A stretch of DNA of 64,000 bases from Heterobilharzia americana. Its lineage: Eukaryota > Platyhelminthes > Trematoda > Strigeidida > Schistosomatidae. Below, piece by piece: positions 1 to 12,870 of this stretch. A model generated the notes under the pieces. That model did no database searches, was not told where the DNA came from, and saw only the letters and a program-made list of their open reading frames with translations. Numbering within the stretch: position 1 is the stretch's first letter; every line of letters starts with the position of its first letter. The stretch lies in assembly GCA_944470555.2 (NCBI GenBank), contig OX104127.1, positions 139,270,786 to 139,334,785 of the forward strand. The letters are read 5' to 3'. The position numbers and the translations under genes were made by a program.

Positions 1-2334
1 GTTCTACCTTCACTGAAGCAGGTGCACACACTGCTGATACAAATTACGAACAACGAAGGCCCAAGGACACCACCATGTATAACTCTGCTAGTTGTATGTT
101 TATGTTCAGACTGCACGGAGTTTACTTTCAAGATTTGGGCATGACAGCTAAGAAATGAGTTTATCCAACTAAGTACGAGGTGACGAATACCAATTGATTG
201 TAGTTTATAAATGAGCATATTATGAGACACCTTTCAAATGCTTCTGATATATCAAAGCATAGAACAGCGACAATCTTACGTACCTCACGGCCACTAGTGC
301 TGAAGTTGAATAAATCAGTGGCTAGCAACACAGGACCTATTCTTAGCGAGACCTTGCTGAGACTTTGTCATTAGGTCGTTTGTTTATAGGTAATCAGTGA
401 CGCTGTTCTTAATTACTTTCTTCATAATTCTAGAGATGGCCGGTGTTGTTATTGATGTTCACTTTGTCCCCGGACTTGTAGCGAGGCGTTATGTGGCTGG
501 TTTTCCACTAAGTGGGGAATACGCCACTCTCCACTGATGAGGTGAATATCTTATGCAAGAACAGAGACATATCGTCACCGCTGCTTCTGATGACAATTGA
601 GTTTAGGTTGCCTGTTCCCATAACTGTTGGTAGTCGCAAGTTCGCGATGGCCTCTGTGACACTTTTGACGGTAAAATCCACGTTGGCACACGAACCTGTA
701 GTAGATAGTGCAAAAGTGGTGGGTTTAAGAGCGCTGGGACTTAATTTCGCGAGCGGTTAGCCGAACAGTTCACAAGTTTCGAGGGGACCGTTGCAGACCA
801 CCCTGTTGTGCAATAAGTATGCTGTCTCTTAGTGCCTGCAGACGTTTATTCGGGAGGAAGGTCAGGCTACGTATCATAGAGGCACTTTTGGGGGCATTTA
901 ACTCTTCACTCACTGGGTCTCGTGCGCGCAACGTCTTAATTGCTTGACAAGTATCGTAGATCGAGTGCAACACCGGGAAGTCTTTAGAGGTACGATATAG
1001 CACAGATGGTTTCCGCAATTTGTTGCGAAGTATTTGGGGATGTGTCAGTCCTCATTCTTCTTCACCCCAACCGCTCTCATAGGAGCAACGATATCTAAAC
1101 ACAGCACTGTATCCCTATACAAAACCGAAAGTGTCTCTGTTGATGAGGCCGTTGTGAGGTATTCATTCCATGGGCTGCACCTGAGTAGCTAGATGAAAAC
1201 CCTCCATTCAACACTTTTGCAGCTACGGTACAAGATATTTCTTATAGATTCCCTGCTCTCCTCATGAAGAGGAAAGATTGGTGGGCAACGGAAAACCATC
1301 CTGTGGTCACTGCTAGCGAATTCGTCACCAACGTGCGCGGTGACTGGGACGATGTCATGGCAAAAGACTTGGTCCAGCGTCTCATAAACCTGACGATGCA
1401 TTTATAGCTGGGGGGGAACTAGGCCTGATAATGGAAATTTTCGGCAACACGGTGAAATTTCAGATGCACCGGGATTTTGGTGATTACTTCAAGAAAAGTT
1501 TCGTCTCAAGTAACGTCGGGATATTGCAATACTCAGTGCTAAAGCATAAGTCCATTTGGATACCCCTTAACGAGATTCTTTGCTAATGCTGACACGTACC
1601 TGCCAAAATGATGTGGTCATTATTCCCAAAGCGGGAACTTTTTCTTCCACGTCTTTTATATGTTACATTTGGCCTTGAGTGAGATTGGTGCATTCAATAG
1701 TTTGACTGACATTCCGCATCCATGTCGGTTCCGCGTTTCTATTATGTGCCTGTGGCACGAGTTTATTCTGTTCTTAAGTATGAGTGGTTTCTTTTATATC
1801 TGGGCACCAGGCACTTGACTGGCACTAAAAACTGCAGCAATGCCGATTTGAACAAAAAGACTTCTGCCTTGCAGTACCTTATGTTGCTCAACTTATTCTG
1901 CCCGCAGCCACCAGCTGTAACGTACTTGTTTTGAGAGGACGCTATGAGACTGTCCCCACACCCAGCAAATGGATAACTAGTGAAAGTATGTGCACCTTCG
2001 GAGACAACCTTGAGGTTGAAGACATTAAAATTGGCGTACCTCTTCAGGAAGGTTTAGCTCTTCCTTGGCGCGAAAAGTCAAGCAGTACGGTAGTGTTCAC
2101 TGCAACGATTTGAATGATTACTTCAGACTCATGAGTGGGAGCAATGAAATTGGAACCTGTCGTGCAGAAACGCCATGGTTATAAGAGCCTGTGGGCCGAG
2201 GATGAAGTAACTCTGTGGTTCCGGGGGGGGGGGAAGATTTGAGACATGTTTCATCCGAGCTATGAGAACATCCGCTGATCATAACCGATTATCGGAGCTA
2301 ATATTCGTTTCTAATCACAGTATCTGGTAGTTTT
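1..2334. other. Region with no recognisable gene
   Basis: Only short open frames on both strands, the longest about 82 codons, and none with a protein family I recognise. A frame on the minus strand near 1189-1401 contains an SDH triplet in a context resembling the end of a retroelement endonuclease, but the match is too weak to call. An 11-base G run sits at 2223-2233. The stretch may be decayed upstream sequence of the gypsy element that follows. Confidence 0.4.
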
Positions 2335-2745
2335 AAACGAATGCCTATCATCTACAGGAAAACAGTACGGCAGAAAGTTTCCATCGACAGCTGAAGGCTG
2401 CACTTTTGACTGTAAGTACACTCCTGTGGGCCAAGCCACTGCCTCAAGTCTTGCTGGGTATCTGGATCGGACAGAAAGCTGATTCTGGATTTCCTTCCAG
2501 AGAACTCGTTGACACAATTAACAGGAGAGATCGCTTCACCTGCACCTTTCATAATAGTTTTGCGCCCAACACCTTACGTGGCCAGGCTCGCAGGAGCCAT
2601 GTTTAGTTTCCTGGTCGATCGAAACGAATACCCGGACACTGGTGATTTCAACCGTTTGACACCGGACCATTCTGAAGGCAACCCATCGTAAACTACATTT
2701 CTCCCAAAATAGCAAACGAGTAAGAGATCCGATCATTAACAATCT
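2335..2745 (+). pseudogene. Ty3/gypsy LTR retrotransposon, integrase C-terminal remnant
   Basis: The plus-strand reading from about 2376 to 2606 gives FHRQLKAAL, then PLPQVLLGI and an REL(V) motif. This is the usual end of a Ty3/gypsy integrase core and the region after it (typically ERFHRQLKAAL ... LPLVLLGIR ... ELVYG). A second frame (about 2560-2690) continues with PYVARLAGAM, the matching downstream segment, so a frameshift lies near 2560-2600. The catalytic DDE residues lie upstream and are not recognisable, and I see no LTRs. Family knowledge: schistosomes carry several gypsy elements (Saci and Boudicca types). This copy is dead and is the only LTR-element trace I can defend in the window. 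Confidence 0.6.
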
Positions 2746-3679
2746 TGACGACCCATCTAGTAATACAGATGCACGACCACCTCTTGCACTGAAACAACCG
2801 CGAGGCTTTCTGGAAACTGGAAAACATTGTGCTCGACTGATTAGTTTGTGTCAATACTTTTTCATTTTTCCTTTTCCATCGTGAATTCGCACTTGCTAGG
2901 AACGAAAAATTGTGTCACATTTTTTATCATTCTTCTTGCCAGGTTGCCATTTATTTTTGAGGAAGCAAAGGGATGTCCACTTTTTGTTGTGGATTTTGTC
3001 AGAACTTTGGTGTACCCTCGATTTCGATTTCCACATATGTCTCCACTAAGCTTTCAACAAATTTATAAGCCAGCAACTGAAATTCAGGACCACGGTGTTC
3101 TCTGGCAGACAAAAAAGACGAATCACATCTAGAAAGCATCTAGAGGGGGGTAACCAAATCCACCAGAGGTTTCAGGTTCAAAACAAAGCTGGAAAGACCC
3201 GTATAACTCGGTACATGTCCTCCAGAATAACGAGGACATAGAGATGATTTAGTAACGGCTAATAATATCCCAATAATCATCACTACCCAACCCTGTCGCT
3301 TATCTAACCCAAATTTCAAAACCGTTCTTACAGTAAACACATAGAAGGATGGATATCTGGTTTGCCTTCCATTCCCTTGAAGCCTCTAGGTCTTAATATG
3401 CTATCTCTGCAGTAGAGGTCTAGGGAAATTCTTCTGAATCCTTTCTCAGTTGAATTTACGCTTATCTACTGCATCTGAATGAGCCCAGCCACAACTTACT
3501 TTATCTTTTCATGTACTCAGCAATTTTCTTACTACTATGTTCCATCGTGAGCCAACAGCGAAACTTATTACTCACTGCTCCCAGGGATCGGAAAAATGTG
3601 TAAATCTTGCAGCCAAACAGCCTTGGGAAAAAAATCGCCAAGAAGAAACTCCTCACTGAAATACTAGTTCTTCCCTAAT
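2746..3679. other. Region with no recognisable gene
   Basis: A 94-codon open frame (2848-3132) has no recognisable domain. Nothing else stands out. The stretch runs up to the 5' truncation point of the CR1 element that begins near 3680. Confidence 0.4.
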
Positions 3680-6600
3680 GTTTTGATTAGTGTCATCGGT
3701 GCACTGGAATGCTTCTTACCTATGGCAAGTCTCGCCACTACGCACGACTCCCTCCAGTCTGCCAGCACCAAGATACCCCATGTCGTTAGAAACATAGCCA
3801 AGTGTCTTTACAGCAATGTGAGGGGGCTTAGAAGTAAAATGGGGGAATTACGATTTCTCTGTTCCTATCTTGCTCCAAAGATCATAGTCCTGACAGAAAC
3901 TTGGTTATCACCGGACATTAGCGACGACGAAACTAGTATAGACAGTATGCGTCTGTTCAGGGGAGACAGGGAGTCTAAGGAAGGAGGCGGAGTAGCGATG
4001 CTTATAAGTGATAACCTTAAAAGTGAACGAGCAACTGAAACTCTACTTTCAGGGCTCCCAGACTCCACCTGGTGTCAATTTAAGGTTGGACGCACCAAGT
4101 TCCTGGTTGGAGGCGTCTACAGAACGCAGTGTGGAAGATAACCGACAACTGCTGCAAGTAATGTCTCGAGCAACGGCCGTCGGATATGACCGGGCCACTA
4201 TAGCCTCAGGAGTGGAGCAACCTGTCGACTGACCAATATTGGGAACTAGTCAGAGATATCATCAAGAGGGCTGTCTCTGAGAATGTCTCGGTAATCACAG
4301 CAATACCGCGGAAACGAACCTCATGGTTGAAGCGAGGCACCGAACGCCTTTGGAAAGCCAAGAGGAAAGCATGGCACAAGTGGAGGACCTCCAGAAAAGC
4401 GTCTGACCGCACCGTGTATATTGCCCTAAAAAATCAATGTAACATCAGAGTGACAGGGGATGGGAGGTCATTCCAGACGAACCTTGCCCAAAAGCCCGAA
4501 GCAAATCCCAAAAACCTATATCGGTTTATGTCAGGCAGAAGGTCTACCAGCCAGGGAGCTTGCGTCCTGAGAGGTCTAAACGGAGAGAACCTCTCCGAAC
4601 TAGAGATGGCCGAAGCCTTTAGCGCCATCTTCGATACGCAACTCAATACGTCTCAATCAAACCAAAATTACCAACTGTCCGACCGAAATTCAGCACCACC
4701 AAAAGCTGTAGAGTTACCTGGAATAAAGGTAACTCCTGCTATGGTCCTCGAAAAACTGTCAAAGCTCCGCCCAGGGAAATCACCAGGGTGTGATGACATC
4801 CGACCGGCTGTGTTGAAACAATGCGCTGGTGCCTTGTGCGGTCTGCTGTGTAACTTGTTTCCACACTCCTTAGACAATCACATACTTCCACAAGAGTGGA
4901 AAAGTGCTGTTCTGTCCCCCATCTTCAAAGGTGGAGACAGGCAGAACCCAAAATGCTACTGGCCCATAGCCCCCCTACCAATGGTGTCAAAAGTAATGGA
5001 GAGTCTGGTAGACGACCATCTCAGGGAGTACTTGGAAGAGGGGGAGCGCTTAGTGATGCACAACATGGTTTCAGAAAGGGTAGGTCCCGTGCCACAAACA
5101 TTCTGGCGGCAGGTGACAAGTGGGACCTCCAAATTCCTGTCCATGTTATTTTCCTGCATTTTACTAAGGCCTTTGACACAGTTCCACACACCGTTCTTAT
5201 TCACAAAATAGGAAGGTTGGGAATCAATGGACAAATGCTTTCATGGTTGCAGGACTATCTAGACGGTGGACAATTCTGCACAAAAGCCAACAGAGTTTGC
5301 TCGACTTGGAGGACGTCATCATCTGGTGAACGACCTTCCACTGAATCTCAGCTCCCCATTTCTACTCTACGCTGATTATGTTAAGCTATGGAGAGCTGTG
5401 ACGTCAGAAACAGAATCAAGTGCACTGCAAAGTGATCTCAGATTACTTGCGGAGTGGCTGGATATTAATGGACTTGCATTTAACGTAGATAAACGCCGAG
5501 CCAAGTTTCTCCGCACCCCAGACTCTCAGAGGGCACCCTATTCTCTCTATGGAACACAACTCTTCCACACCACCACAGGGAAAGACCTAGGGCTAATACT
5601 AACTGACAAACCAGACACTAGCCCCAATTATCCAGGAGATGCCCCAGGGCATACACAGTACTGCACTTCATGCACTGAAAATTGGGTGCCCTGACCCCGG
5701 AACTCTTTTTTAAGCTGCATAAGACCTATATACGACCCCACCTTGAGGTACACAACGTCATTGCACCACCATATCTGAAAAGAGACGTGAACCTCCTGGA
5801 GAAAGTCCAAAGGCGAGCTACAAAGGGTGTCGTATGAATGAGGCAAACCCTATGAGGACAGGCTGAAGGATCTAGGGCTCTTCTCTCTGAGCTGCCGCAG
5901 ATTACGTGGCAACTTGATAACAGCTTACAAAATACTCAATAACCCAAGTCATCCGAACAGTGGAATCCTACCGAACGGCCACTGTGGCGATCCTCGTGGT
6001 AGCCCAAGGAGGATCTCTCACCAAAGAGCGAAAACCCGTGTGCGATCACATTTCTTCTCTCTGTGAGTTTGCGGCCACTGGAACGCATTGCCTGTCGAGA
6101 TTACTACTGCTCCGTCTGTTGACAGCTTCAAGAAGAGGTTGGACAGTTACGCAGCGACGCACGGTTTGCGCTCATCCAACTGGGATGTGGACCAGGCTAA
6201 CACGACTTACTAACTCCGTACGACCAACGGTCACTGAACACTTTGTAAAACCACTGTCACTGAGAACTTGGCTTAACCTTATACCTTTCTGTAGACGTCC
6301 CCTCCAGCTACCGTCCTCTACTAAAAGAGCTGCTATATTCCCATTCGTCCTTTCATGTTATTTATTCTTCTTCCTTCTGACTTACGTTCTAGAACTTTAA
6401 CAAAAGCTCTCCCTATCACCTATTCCCCTTGAACCTGCCAGTGTTTATTCCTCCGTGTCGTTTCCTTTTTCCTGACCTTTCTAAAAATATACATTATTCT
6501 TCTTCCTTTTTTCATTTTCTTTTTCTATTTTGTCTCTCTCTGCACTTTCTCTCCCTTGATTTTTCTGCACATATTTTTGATCTCCTTTTTGCAACCAGTC

Positions 6601-6858
6601 CAACCAATCGTCTGCTGGCACGACATTTGAGGAACCTATCTCCACCACAGTCCTCGGAAGAAAAACAAGCAAACAACACTCGCTACAAATCTAAACAACA
6701 CCCAACGGCCCGTCAGGTTAACCAGAGCTACAGCAGTCGAGTGGGTAGACCTACTGCATTGGAATCCACCAAAGACCTGGAAGCGTTCCGCAAGACCTAG
6801 AAGCGAGCGCGAAGAAATCAACTGGTTTATAATAGCTCGTCAAAAGATATTGGATACC
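3680..6858 (+). mobile_element. CR1-clade non-LTR retrotransposon, copy 1 (5'-truncated, decayed)
   Basis: The copy starts near the beginning of ORF2 (no ORF1 seen) and keeps endonuclease and reverse transcriptase remnants, then a pyrimidine-rich 3' UTR (about 6240-6780). It ends in a tail like that of the other CR1 copies here: a C(T)AGAAGCGAGCGC-type segment, then a GATATTGGAT motif at 6847-6856. Equivalent 3' termini are seen at 13217-13427 and, on the other strand, at 38345-38440. The protein differs clearly from copy 2, so it is a related but separate subfamily. The ORF2 remnant is described separately. Confidence 0.85.
3683..6225 (+). pseudogene. CR1 ORF2 remnant (apurinic-like endonuclease and reverse transcriptase)
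   Basis: The N-terminal part reads YSNVRGLRSKMGEL and TETWLSPDIS, the first two motifs of the APE-type endonuclease (Asn and Glu present). Around 4130 the frame leaves the endonuclease just after GGVYR and resumes near 4210, so by comparison with copy 2 the middle and end of the nuclease (the GDFN and SDH motifs) are deleted. The RT thumb/finger part follows (SPGCDDIRP, LSPIFKGGDR). Motif A reads FLHFTKAFD: the catalytic Asp of FLD is His. Motif B is deleted after CSTWRTSSSG, and motif C reads YADY instead of FADD. Several frameshifts and stops follow. This copy cannot encode an active enzyme. Confidence 0.85.
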
Positions 6859-6984
6859 TTCTGTTACCAACCTTTTGAAACCAATCTTCTATGTACCGGT
6901 TAAGCAAATGTAATACAATACTCCTGTCTGCACTGCTTATTAGCCTATTTGACAAGTGGTTCACAGACTCTCAAATATTTGACT

Positions 6985-7683
6985 CGCTCATTTTTTTGAT
7001 CGCTCATCAGGCAGACTACGCAAACAAATCAGTTTTGCCTGCAACTCAACGATCTTCACGAGGAAACCCCATTAAGATAGCACACCAGAGAGCCAACACC
7101 ATACTCAGGTCCAAATGTTTCTCCCTAAGAGTATGTGCTTTATTGAATGCCTTACCGCGACATATCGTTATAGCTCCCTCGGTCGACTCATTCAAGAGGC
7201 GATTAGACAGTTGTGTCACCTCGCATGGACTATCACGGACGTACTCAGGTAGTTACCAACCTCAGTACCCCCCAACTCCCTCCTAACTACCACTCACTAT
7301 CTCTCTCCTTAATACACCCACATTACCTACTAATTCTTCTGTAGGAACCAAACCCACGCGACCATTCGGGCAATTCCCAAATACTTTTCTTTCGTTCTCA
7401 TTTCTCTCTTCACCCCTTCTTTTCTTCTCCTTCCCTTTTCTCTTCCCTACATTATTATTTTTTTCCCTTTTTTTCTCTTCCTTGTTTCTCTCTTCATTCC
7501 TTTACCACTACCTTAATATTCTCTTTCAGGTACCTACACAGACAGGAGTCACGGCAGTTCTCTAAACTTCCCAGCAACCCGTAGCTCCCTACTCACTCTA
7601 CAAATTACAACTTACTGACCCACAAAACATCCACCTCACCGAAGCTAAAAGCAAGAAGCAGAGGGGATTTCCTCGTCCATTGT
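6985..7683 (+). mobile_element. CR1 3' fragment of the same family as copy 2
   Basis: From about 7000 this segment repeats the last part of ORF2 and the 3' UTR of copy 2 almost base for base (compare 7003-7683 with about 12526-13210). It includes the IAHQRANT, SFKRRLDS and QPQYP coding region and the C/T-rich UTR. It is strongly 5' truncated. At 7683 similarity stops before the terminal repeat seen in copy 2, and the sequence runs into what looks like the 5' UTR of copy 2. It may be the downstream end of a former head-to-tail neighbour. Confidence 0.85.
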
Positions 7684-8427
7684 TTGGCGCGCTCCTTGAA
7701 TAGTGACGTGTTTTCTCTCGTCTCTCAGCTTTTGGATTTTTCCACATTGAAAAACTCCCACTTACAATACTCAATCTAAAAAGATCGAACGTTTGCAGCA
7801 CTTCTGTCCGTCCACGCACCTCACCCCTGCGTATTCGTCAGCCCACTTCTCAACAGTTGAAAATTGGCATTATTATTCCTTTGAACCAACCGGTCCACCT
7901 CCTGTCAGTGGTTCTTGGGCGTTTCAACTGCCAAACTGCCTTAGCTCTCGGTTCTCCTCGGAGGTCATTCCCCAGGAAATATCTTTCCTGGTTATACATA
8001 CGCATCTGGAGCTTACGGTTAAACTCGTTGGTCAAGAGCAGAGGATCAAGTGACAAGTGTCTGAAGGTGAGCCAACATAAATTATCTTCCCTTTTCTATT
8101 CTGTCCTTTTGCTGCATTCAGTCTTCAACCCTCTTATTGTTGTTAACTACTTGTTTTCCCAAGAAGTTTATATCATAGCGACATGTCTGCCCAAAACGCT
8201 AGGTCTGAAGCTTTGACACGGATAACGCGGTCGTGCACAAAAACGGCCAAAACACCCTAGACAACACACTAGTCTGTACTAGAATACAAACAGAGGTAGG
8301 GCAGAACACCGAACTTCTAAAGAAGTGGCCAACCCATGTTTCTAGAATTCCAGTAGCCATCAGACAGGTGACACAGAGTAGCACTAGCCCGTCACAAACT
8401 AGTCCTATCTTGAGCAAGGATCATACC
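7684..8427 (+). promoter_or_regulatory. Probable 5' UTR and internal promoter region of CR1 copy 2
   Basis: This segment lies between the abrupt end of the CR1 3' fragment and the ATG of ORF1 and has no convincing open frame. Full-length non-LTR elements carry their promoter in such a 5' UTR. I infer the role from position only and see no defined promoter motif. Confidence 0.4.
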
Positions 8428-9883
8428 ATGCCTGGAAATAGAAGACGACGTAAAAGGCTTCAGCACAAGGCAGCCACAAGCAGTTCGTCACAATCCGTAG
8501 CACCTAATTCATGCAAGGAATGCTGTATTACGACACCCGATGGCTGCAGTGTTTGCACCAAAGTTGTTTCGGTAGTCGATGAGGCATTTGCATGCAACCT
8601 ATGTCAACGATGGGCGCATTGCCACTGCGACACCAAAGTCCCCCGACAATACTATAAGCTGATGAAGAGACAACCATGCAAGTGGTTCTGGTACATCTGT
8701 CCAGAGTGCAGGAAAATGCCCGCACTCCGCACAGAAAGCCTGAAGGAGATGCTCTCCGCCACGCAAAAGCTACCAGCACCCTCGAATAAAGTAGGGTTAA
8801 CACCAAAGATAACACAGAGAGACCTGGAAACAGACCTAGAGCTCCAGCTGCCGGCACGCCACCTCGCGTGGGGACCATATTAGGTCAAGTCTCCATACCT
8901 CCTACCCGGCCCCAGGGGACGTCAAGCGTATGGCCAAAGACATCGACCGCTAAAGCCTCTACGAAACCCATTCCAAACACCCACACACCGTGACTGAGAA
9001 ACAACCAGTGGAATTACTCAAACCCATTGGGAAGTCAAGCGTGCCACCCACAACGAACCCAGGTCACAGGAGGACCAACTCGATCATTTTGTTCAACGTC
9101 GATGTATCGACAGACTCATTGTTGGTCGAGAGGGAACGGTTTGACAGCCGAATGTGGACCGACTACTGTCAGATGCTAGGACTCCCTCCCCTCCCTGCAA
9201 CTTTATGTCGCCTTTCTCGAGGAAGCCGTGCACCCCGAGATAAGCCACCCCCTTTACGTGTGTCCCTAAATACTACCAAAGAGGCTGAAGACACACTCCT
9301 CCTCTCGCGACAACCGGACGTTGTTAATGCCTGTAAAATTCGGGCCAGGCCTGACAAGCCATGGTCAATAAGAGAGGAGGAGAGAAAGTCAGCGGTTGGA
9401 AATCCCAACAGAAACAACACTATAGTTGTACATGGGATTCCAGAATTGCCAAGTGACCGCTCGGTCAAAGATCGGTACTTTCACGACGTCCAACAATGGC
9501 AATGGCTCTCAACCAAAGTTGGTCTCAACAGTATACCGGCCAACAGCGTCAGTAGACTGCCAAGGCCAGCGCACCTGAAGACCATACCCAATCCCAGACT
9601 ACTCGCCGTCCAGTTCGACTCATATGCCTCCCTCACAGACGTTCTACAGGCATGGTATAATGCGAAGGATCGCATGGGTGGCTCAATACGTATATGTGAA
9701 AGTAAGCCTAGACCCACAAGGCAAGAGGAGAGACGACAACCACCAAGACCTCTGGAGTCAGTGGTCGTCACACAGGCGCTGACCAGTGAGTTAGATACAT
9801 CAAGTAAAGAAGCCACCACTGCCACAGCCCCCACCCAAGTTAATAACAAAACACCAAAAAACGGAACAATGCCAGTCCTATGA
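8428..9883 (+). pseudogene. CR1 ORF1: PHD-like zinc finger plus nucleic-acid-binding region (one frameshift)
   Basis: The start is the ATG at 8428 (MPGNRRRR), followed by a basic N-terminus. Residues about 30-100 form a PHD-like Cys/His finger: CKEC, CSVCTK, FACNLCQRWAHCHC, then YICPECRKM. A +1 frameshift lies between about 8870 and 8990, where the first frame ends (stop 8881-8883) and the second continues. The second part holds NSIILFNVDVSTDS and NTIVVHGIPELPSD, each resembling the beta-strand core of RRM-like domains found in non-LTR ORF1 proteins, and ends with a Pro/Arg-rich then Thr-rich tail. ORF1 proteins of CR1 elements bind the element RNA and act as chaperones. Copy 3 has a decayed counterpart (42339-43240, minus). 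Confidence 0.75.
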
Positions 9884-9974
9884 GGACTGGCGAGGGTAGA
9901 CCCAACCACATAAGCTCTCATCCTGCGAAAATACACAACCAGACCTCCCCCTCACCAGGCACACTCTAATATGT

Positions 9975-12870
9975 ATGTACAGCAACGTTAGGGGGCTAAG
10001 AGGGAAGGTAGCAGAAATGAGGACGCTGCGTGCACATCAGCACTCCGACATCATATTCATCACCGAATCCTGGCTCTCGCCAGACATCTCCGACGAAGAG
10101 ATGCATGTTACTGGCATGGAACTCTTCCGCAGGGACAGGGAACATAGAGCAGGAGGGGAGTGGCTATCTACGTAAACTCTTGTTTAAAGGCAAGGATGGT
10201 TAGCGATACGGCCTTAACCCAGGTCCCAGAGTCCCTATGGTGCTACTTCACTCTCCACAGTACCAAATACCTGCTCGGAGTCATATATCGGTCCCCCACC
10301 TGCTCCCCTACACATAAGGAAATGATCATCAAGGCTATCTTAACGACTTCCTCTGCAAATTACGATTCCGTAGTCATTGCCGGCGACTTCAACACCCCGT
10401 CCATCCTCTTCGAGACGGAAGGGAGACGCATCAGATCCTTCAATCAGAAGCTGAAGGATGCAATTAAGACTGCTGGCCTCTCAGAGAAAGTGGGTGATGC
10501 TACACGCTGGGGACCTAACGGAAACGCATCGCGCCTTGACTACGTTCTGACGAACGATGAACTTCTCATTGAGGATGTTTGCATCCAACCTCCCCTTGGC
10601 CTCAGTGACCACGCTGTAATCACCTTCTCCATGATAACTAGGGAGGCTCTGCAACTGGAGACGCCCAACACCTTCCCTTGCTACAGCAAGGCCAACTATG
10701 AGACCATGAGGGACTACCTCATGAATGCATCATGGCCAGTGGACTGGACTCATCTCACAATAGATGAACACTGGTTGGAGGTGAAGAAAATAATCACTGG
10801 GGCCATCAGTCACAGTGTACCAGAAGTAACACACAGACAATCAATGAGAACCTCATGGTTAAAGCGTGGGACAGAGAGGCTTATCCGGAGCAAGAAGCAG
10901 GCTTGGTTCAAGTGGCTTACATCACGCAGGGAGTCTGACTTCTTGAACTACAAAAGGATTCGCAATCTCTGTAACATTAGAGTGCGTAACGACAGATTTT
11001 CCTACCAAACAAACTTGGCAGCGAGGTTACAAAGCAACCCCAAAAACCTGTACCGCTTCATGTCAAGAAGAAAGTCGACCAGTAAGGGAGTGAATCTTGT
11101 CACAGGCCATGACGGGAGTGTGCTAAGCAGTCTAGAGATTGCCGAGCTTTTGAGCTCACACTTCCAAGCCCAACTCAGCACTGACACAAGATCCACACCG
11201 ACTCGCCACGACACCGACCAGGTCGCAAATAACGAATACCTCTGTCACGTCTCTATTACAGAGAAAAAGGTGTTCGAGAAGCTATCTAGGCTACGTCCGG
11301 GCAAGTCCCCTGGCTGCGATAACCTGAAACCAGTGGTTCTGAAAAACTGCGCCGAGGTGCTTACCAAACCACTTCGCAACCTCTTTGAGCACTCAATAGA
11401 CTCGTGCAAACTCCCTAAAGAATGGAAGAGTGCCATCTTGTCACCCATCTTCAAGGGAGGAGACAGAAAAAACCCTGGCAGCTACAGGCCGATTGCCCTA
11501 CTCCCTATTGTGTCGAAAGTGTTGGAAAGCCTGGTAGCTGACACCATCTGGGAATTCCTCAATAGAGAAAACACTGTCCACACTGCTCAGCACGGCTTTC
11601 GTAGTGGTCGCTCATGTGCCACCAACTTACTAACTGCCTGGGACGACTGGACACAAAGCTGGGATAATAGAAAACCTGTACATGTTGTATTTCTCGACCT
11701 AGCCAAAGCATTTGACAGTGTCCCACCCACAGTACTGCTTCACAAGATCATGTCAGCTGGTATAAGTGGACCCCTACTCTCTTGGTTCAAGGAGTACCTG
11801 GAAGGGAGGCAGTTCTGCACTAAAGTGAACAGAATAAGGTCGGAGTGGAGACCGTCGACGTCAGGAGTATCCCAAGGAGCAATCCTAGGACCGCTTCTGT
11901 TCCTCCTGTTTGTCAACGATCTGCCAGACAAAATATCCTCACCCATCCTCCTCTTCGCTGACGACATAAAAATTTGGAGGGTGGTAAACGAAGAAGCCGA
12001 CTGTGCAGCACTACAAAAGGACTTGCAGCAACTCGAGCTCTGGTCGTCGGAAAATGGCCTGAGCTTCAACTGGAAAAGTGCAAAGTAATGCACATCAGTA
12101 AAAATGAGGCAAGTACGACCGACTTCCAGTACATGTTGAGCAACCGTGCTATCACCAGAGTGTCCATGGAGAAAGATTTGGGGCTCAACTTCTCCGACAC
12201 CTTGGACACCAGCTCCAACTACAAAGGTATGACAACCAGAGCGAACGCCATTCTACACTTTCTGCGTAGACAGCTTGGCGCCCTCACTCCCGAACTCTTC
12301 CTCACCATTTTCAAATCCTACGTGCGGCCGCACCTAGAGGTCTTCAATACGGTGGCTCCTCCAACACTCAAGAGAGACTCTAATCTCCTTGAAAGAATAC
12401 AAAGAACTGCAACAAAATGTGTTGTGGGGCTAAGGGGAAAGACGTATCCTGAAAGACTTAAACACCTCAACCTATTTACCTTGGGTTATCGCAGGAAAAG
12501 GGGTGACCTCATTATGGCATACAAGATCGCCCATCAGGCAGACCATGCAAACAAATCAATTTTGCCTGCAACTGAACGATCTTCACGAGGAAACCCCATT
12601 AAGATAGCACACCAGAGAGCCAACACCACACTCAGGTCCAAATTTTTCTCCCTAAGAGTATGTGCTTTATGGAATGCCTTACCGCGACACATCGTTATAG
12701 CTCCTTCAATCGACTCTTTCAAGAGGCGATTAGACAGTTATGTCACCTCGCATGGACTACCACGGACGTACTCAGGTAGTCACCAACCTCAGTACCCCCA
12801 ACTCCCTCCTAACTACCACTCACTATCTCTCTCCTTAATACACCCACATTACCTACTAATTCTTCTGTAG
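9975..12870 (+). pseudogene. CR1 ORF2: endonuclease-reverse transcriptase with two frameshifts
   Basis: APE-type endonuclease: SNVRGL (Asn), TESWLSPD (Glu), YRSPTCS, VIAGDFNTP (Asp/Asn), SRLDYVLT and LSDHAVITF (Asp/His) are all present. Reverse transcriptase: SPGCDNLKP, LSPIFKGGDR, YRPIALLPIVSK, HGFRSGRS, motif A FLDLAKAFDSVP (about 11690), motif B SGVSQGAILGPLLF and motif C FADDIKIW (about 11952) all have the expected catalytic residues. The C-terminal domain (YVRPHLE, TYPERLKHLNL) ends at a stop at 12868-12870. Two frameshifts break it: near 10155 (one G short in a run, inside the endonuclease) and near 12065 (just before EKCKVMH). It is a non-functional or very recently dead copy; sequencing error in the runs is possible. 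Confidence 0.85.

Noticed and set aside
8428..8883. PHD-finger frame taken as a host chromatin gene
   Set aside because: It continues into RRM-like ORF1 text and CR1 ORF2, and a decayed counterpart sits in the same order in copy 3.
9169..9936. Long minus-strand open frames opposite CR1 ORF1 (about 99 and 151 codons)
   Set aside because: They are antisense shadows of the conserved ORF1 reading and have no domain of their own.
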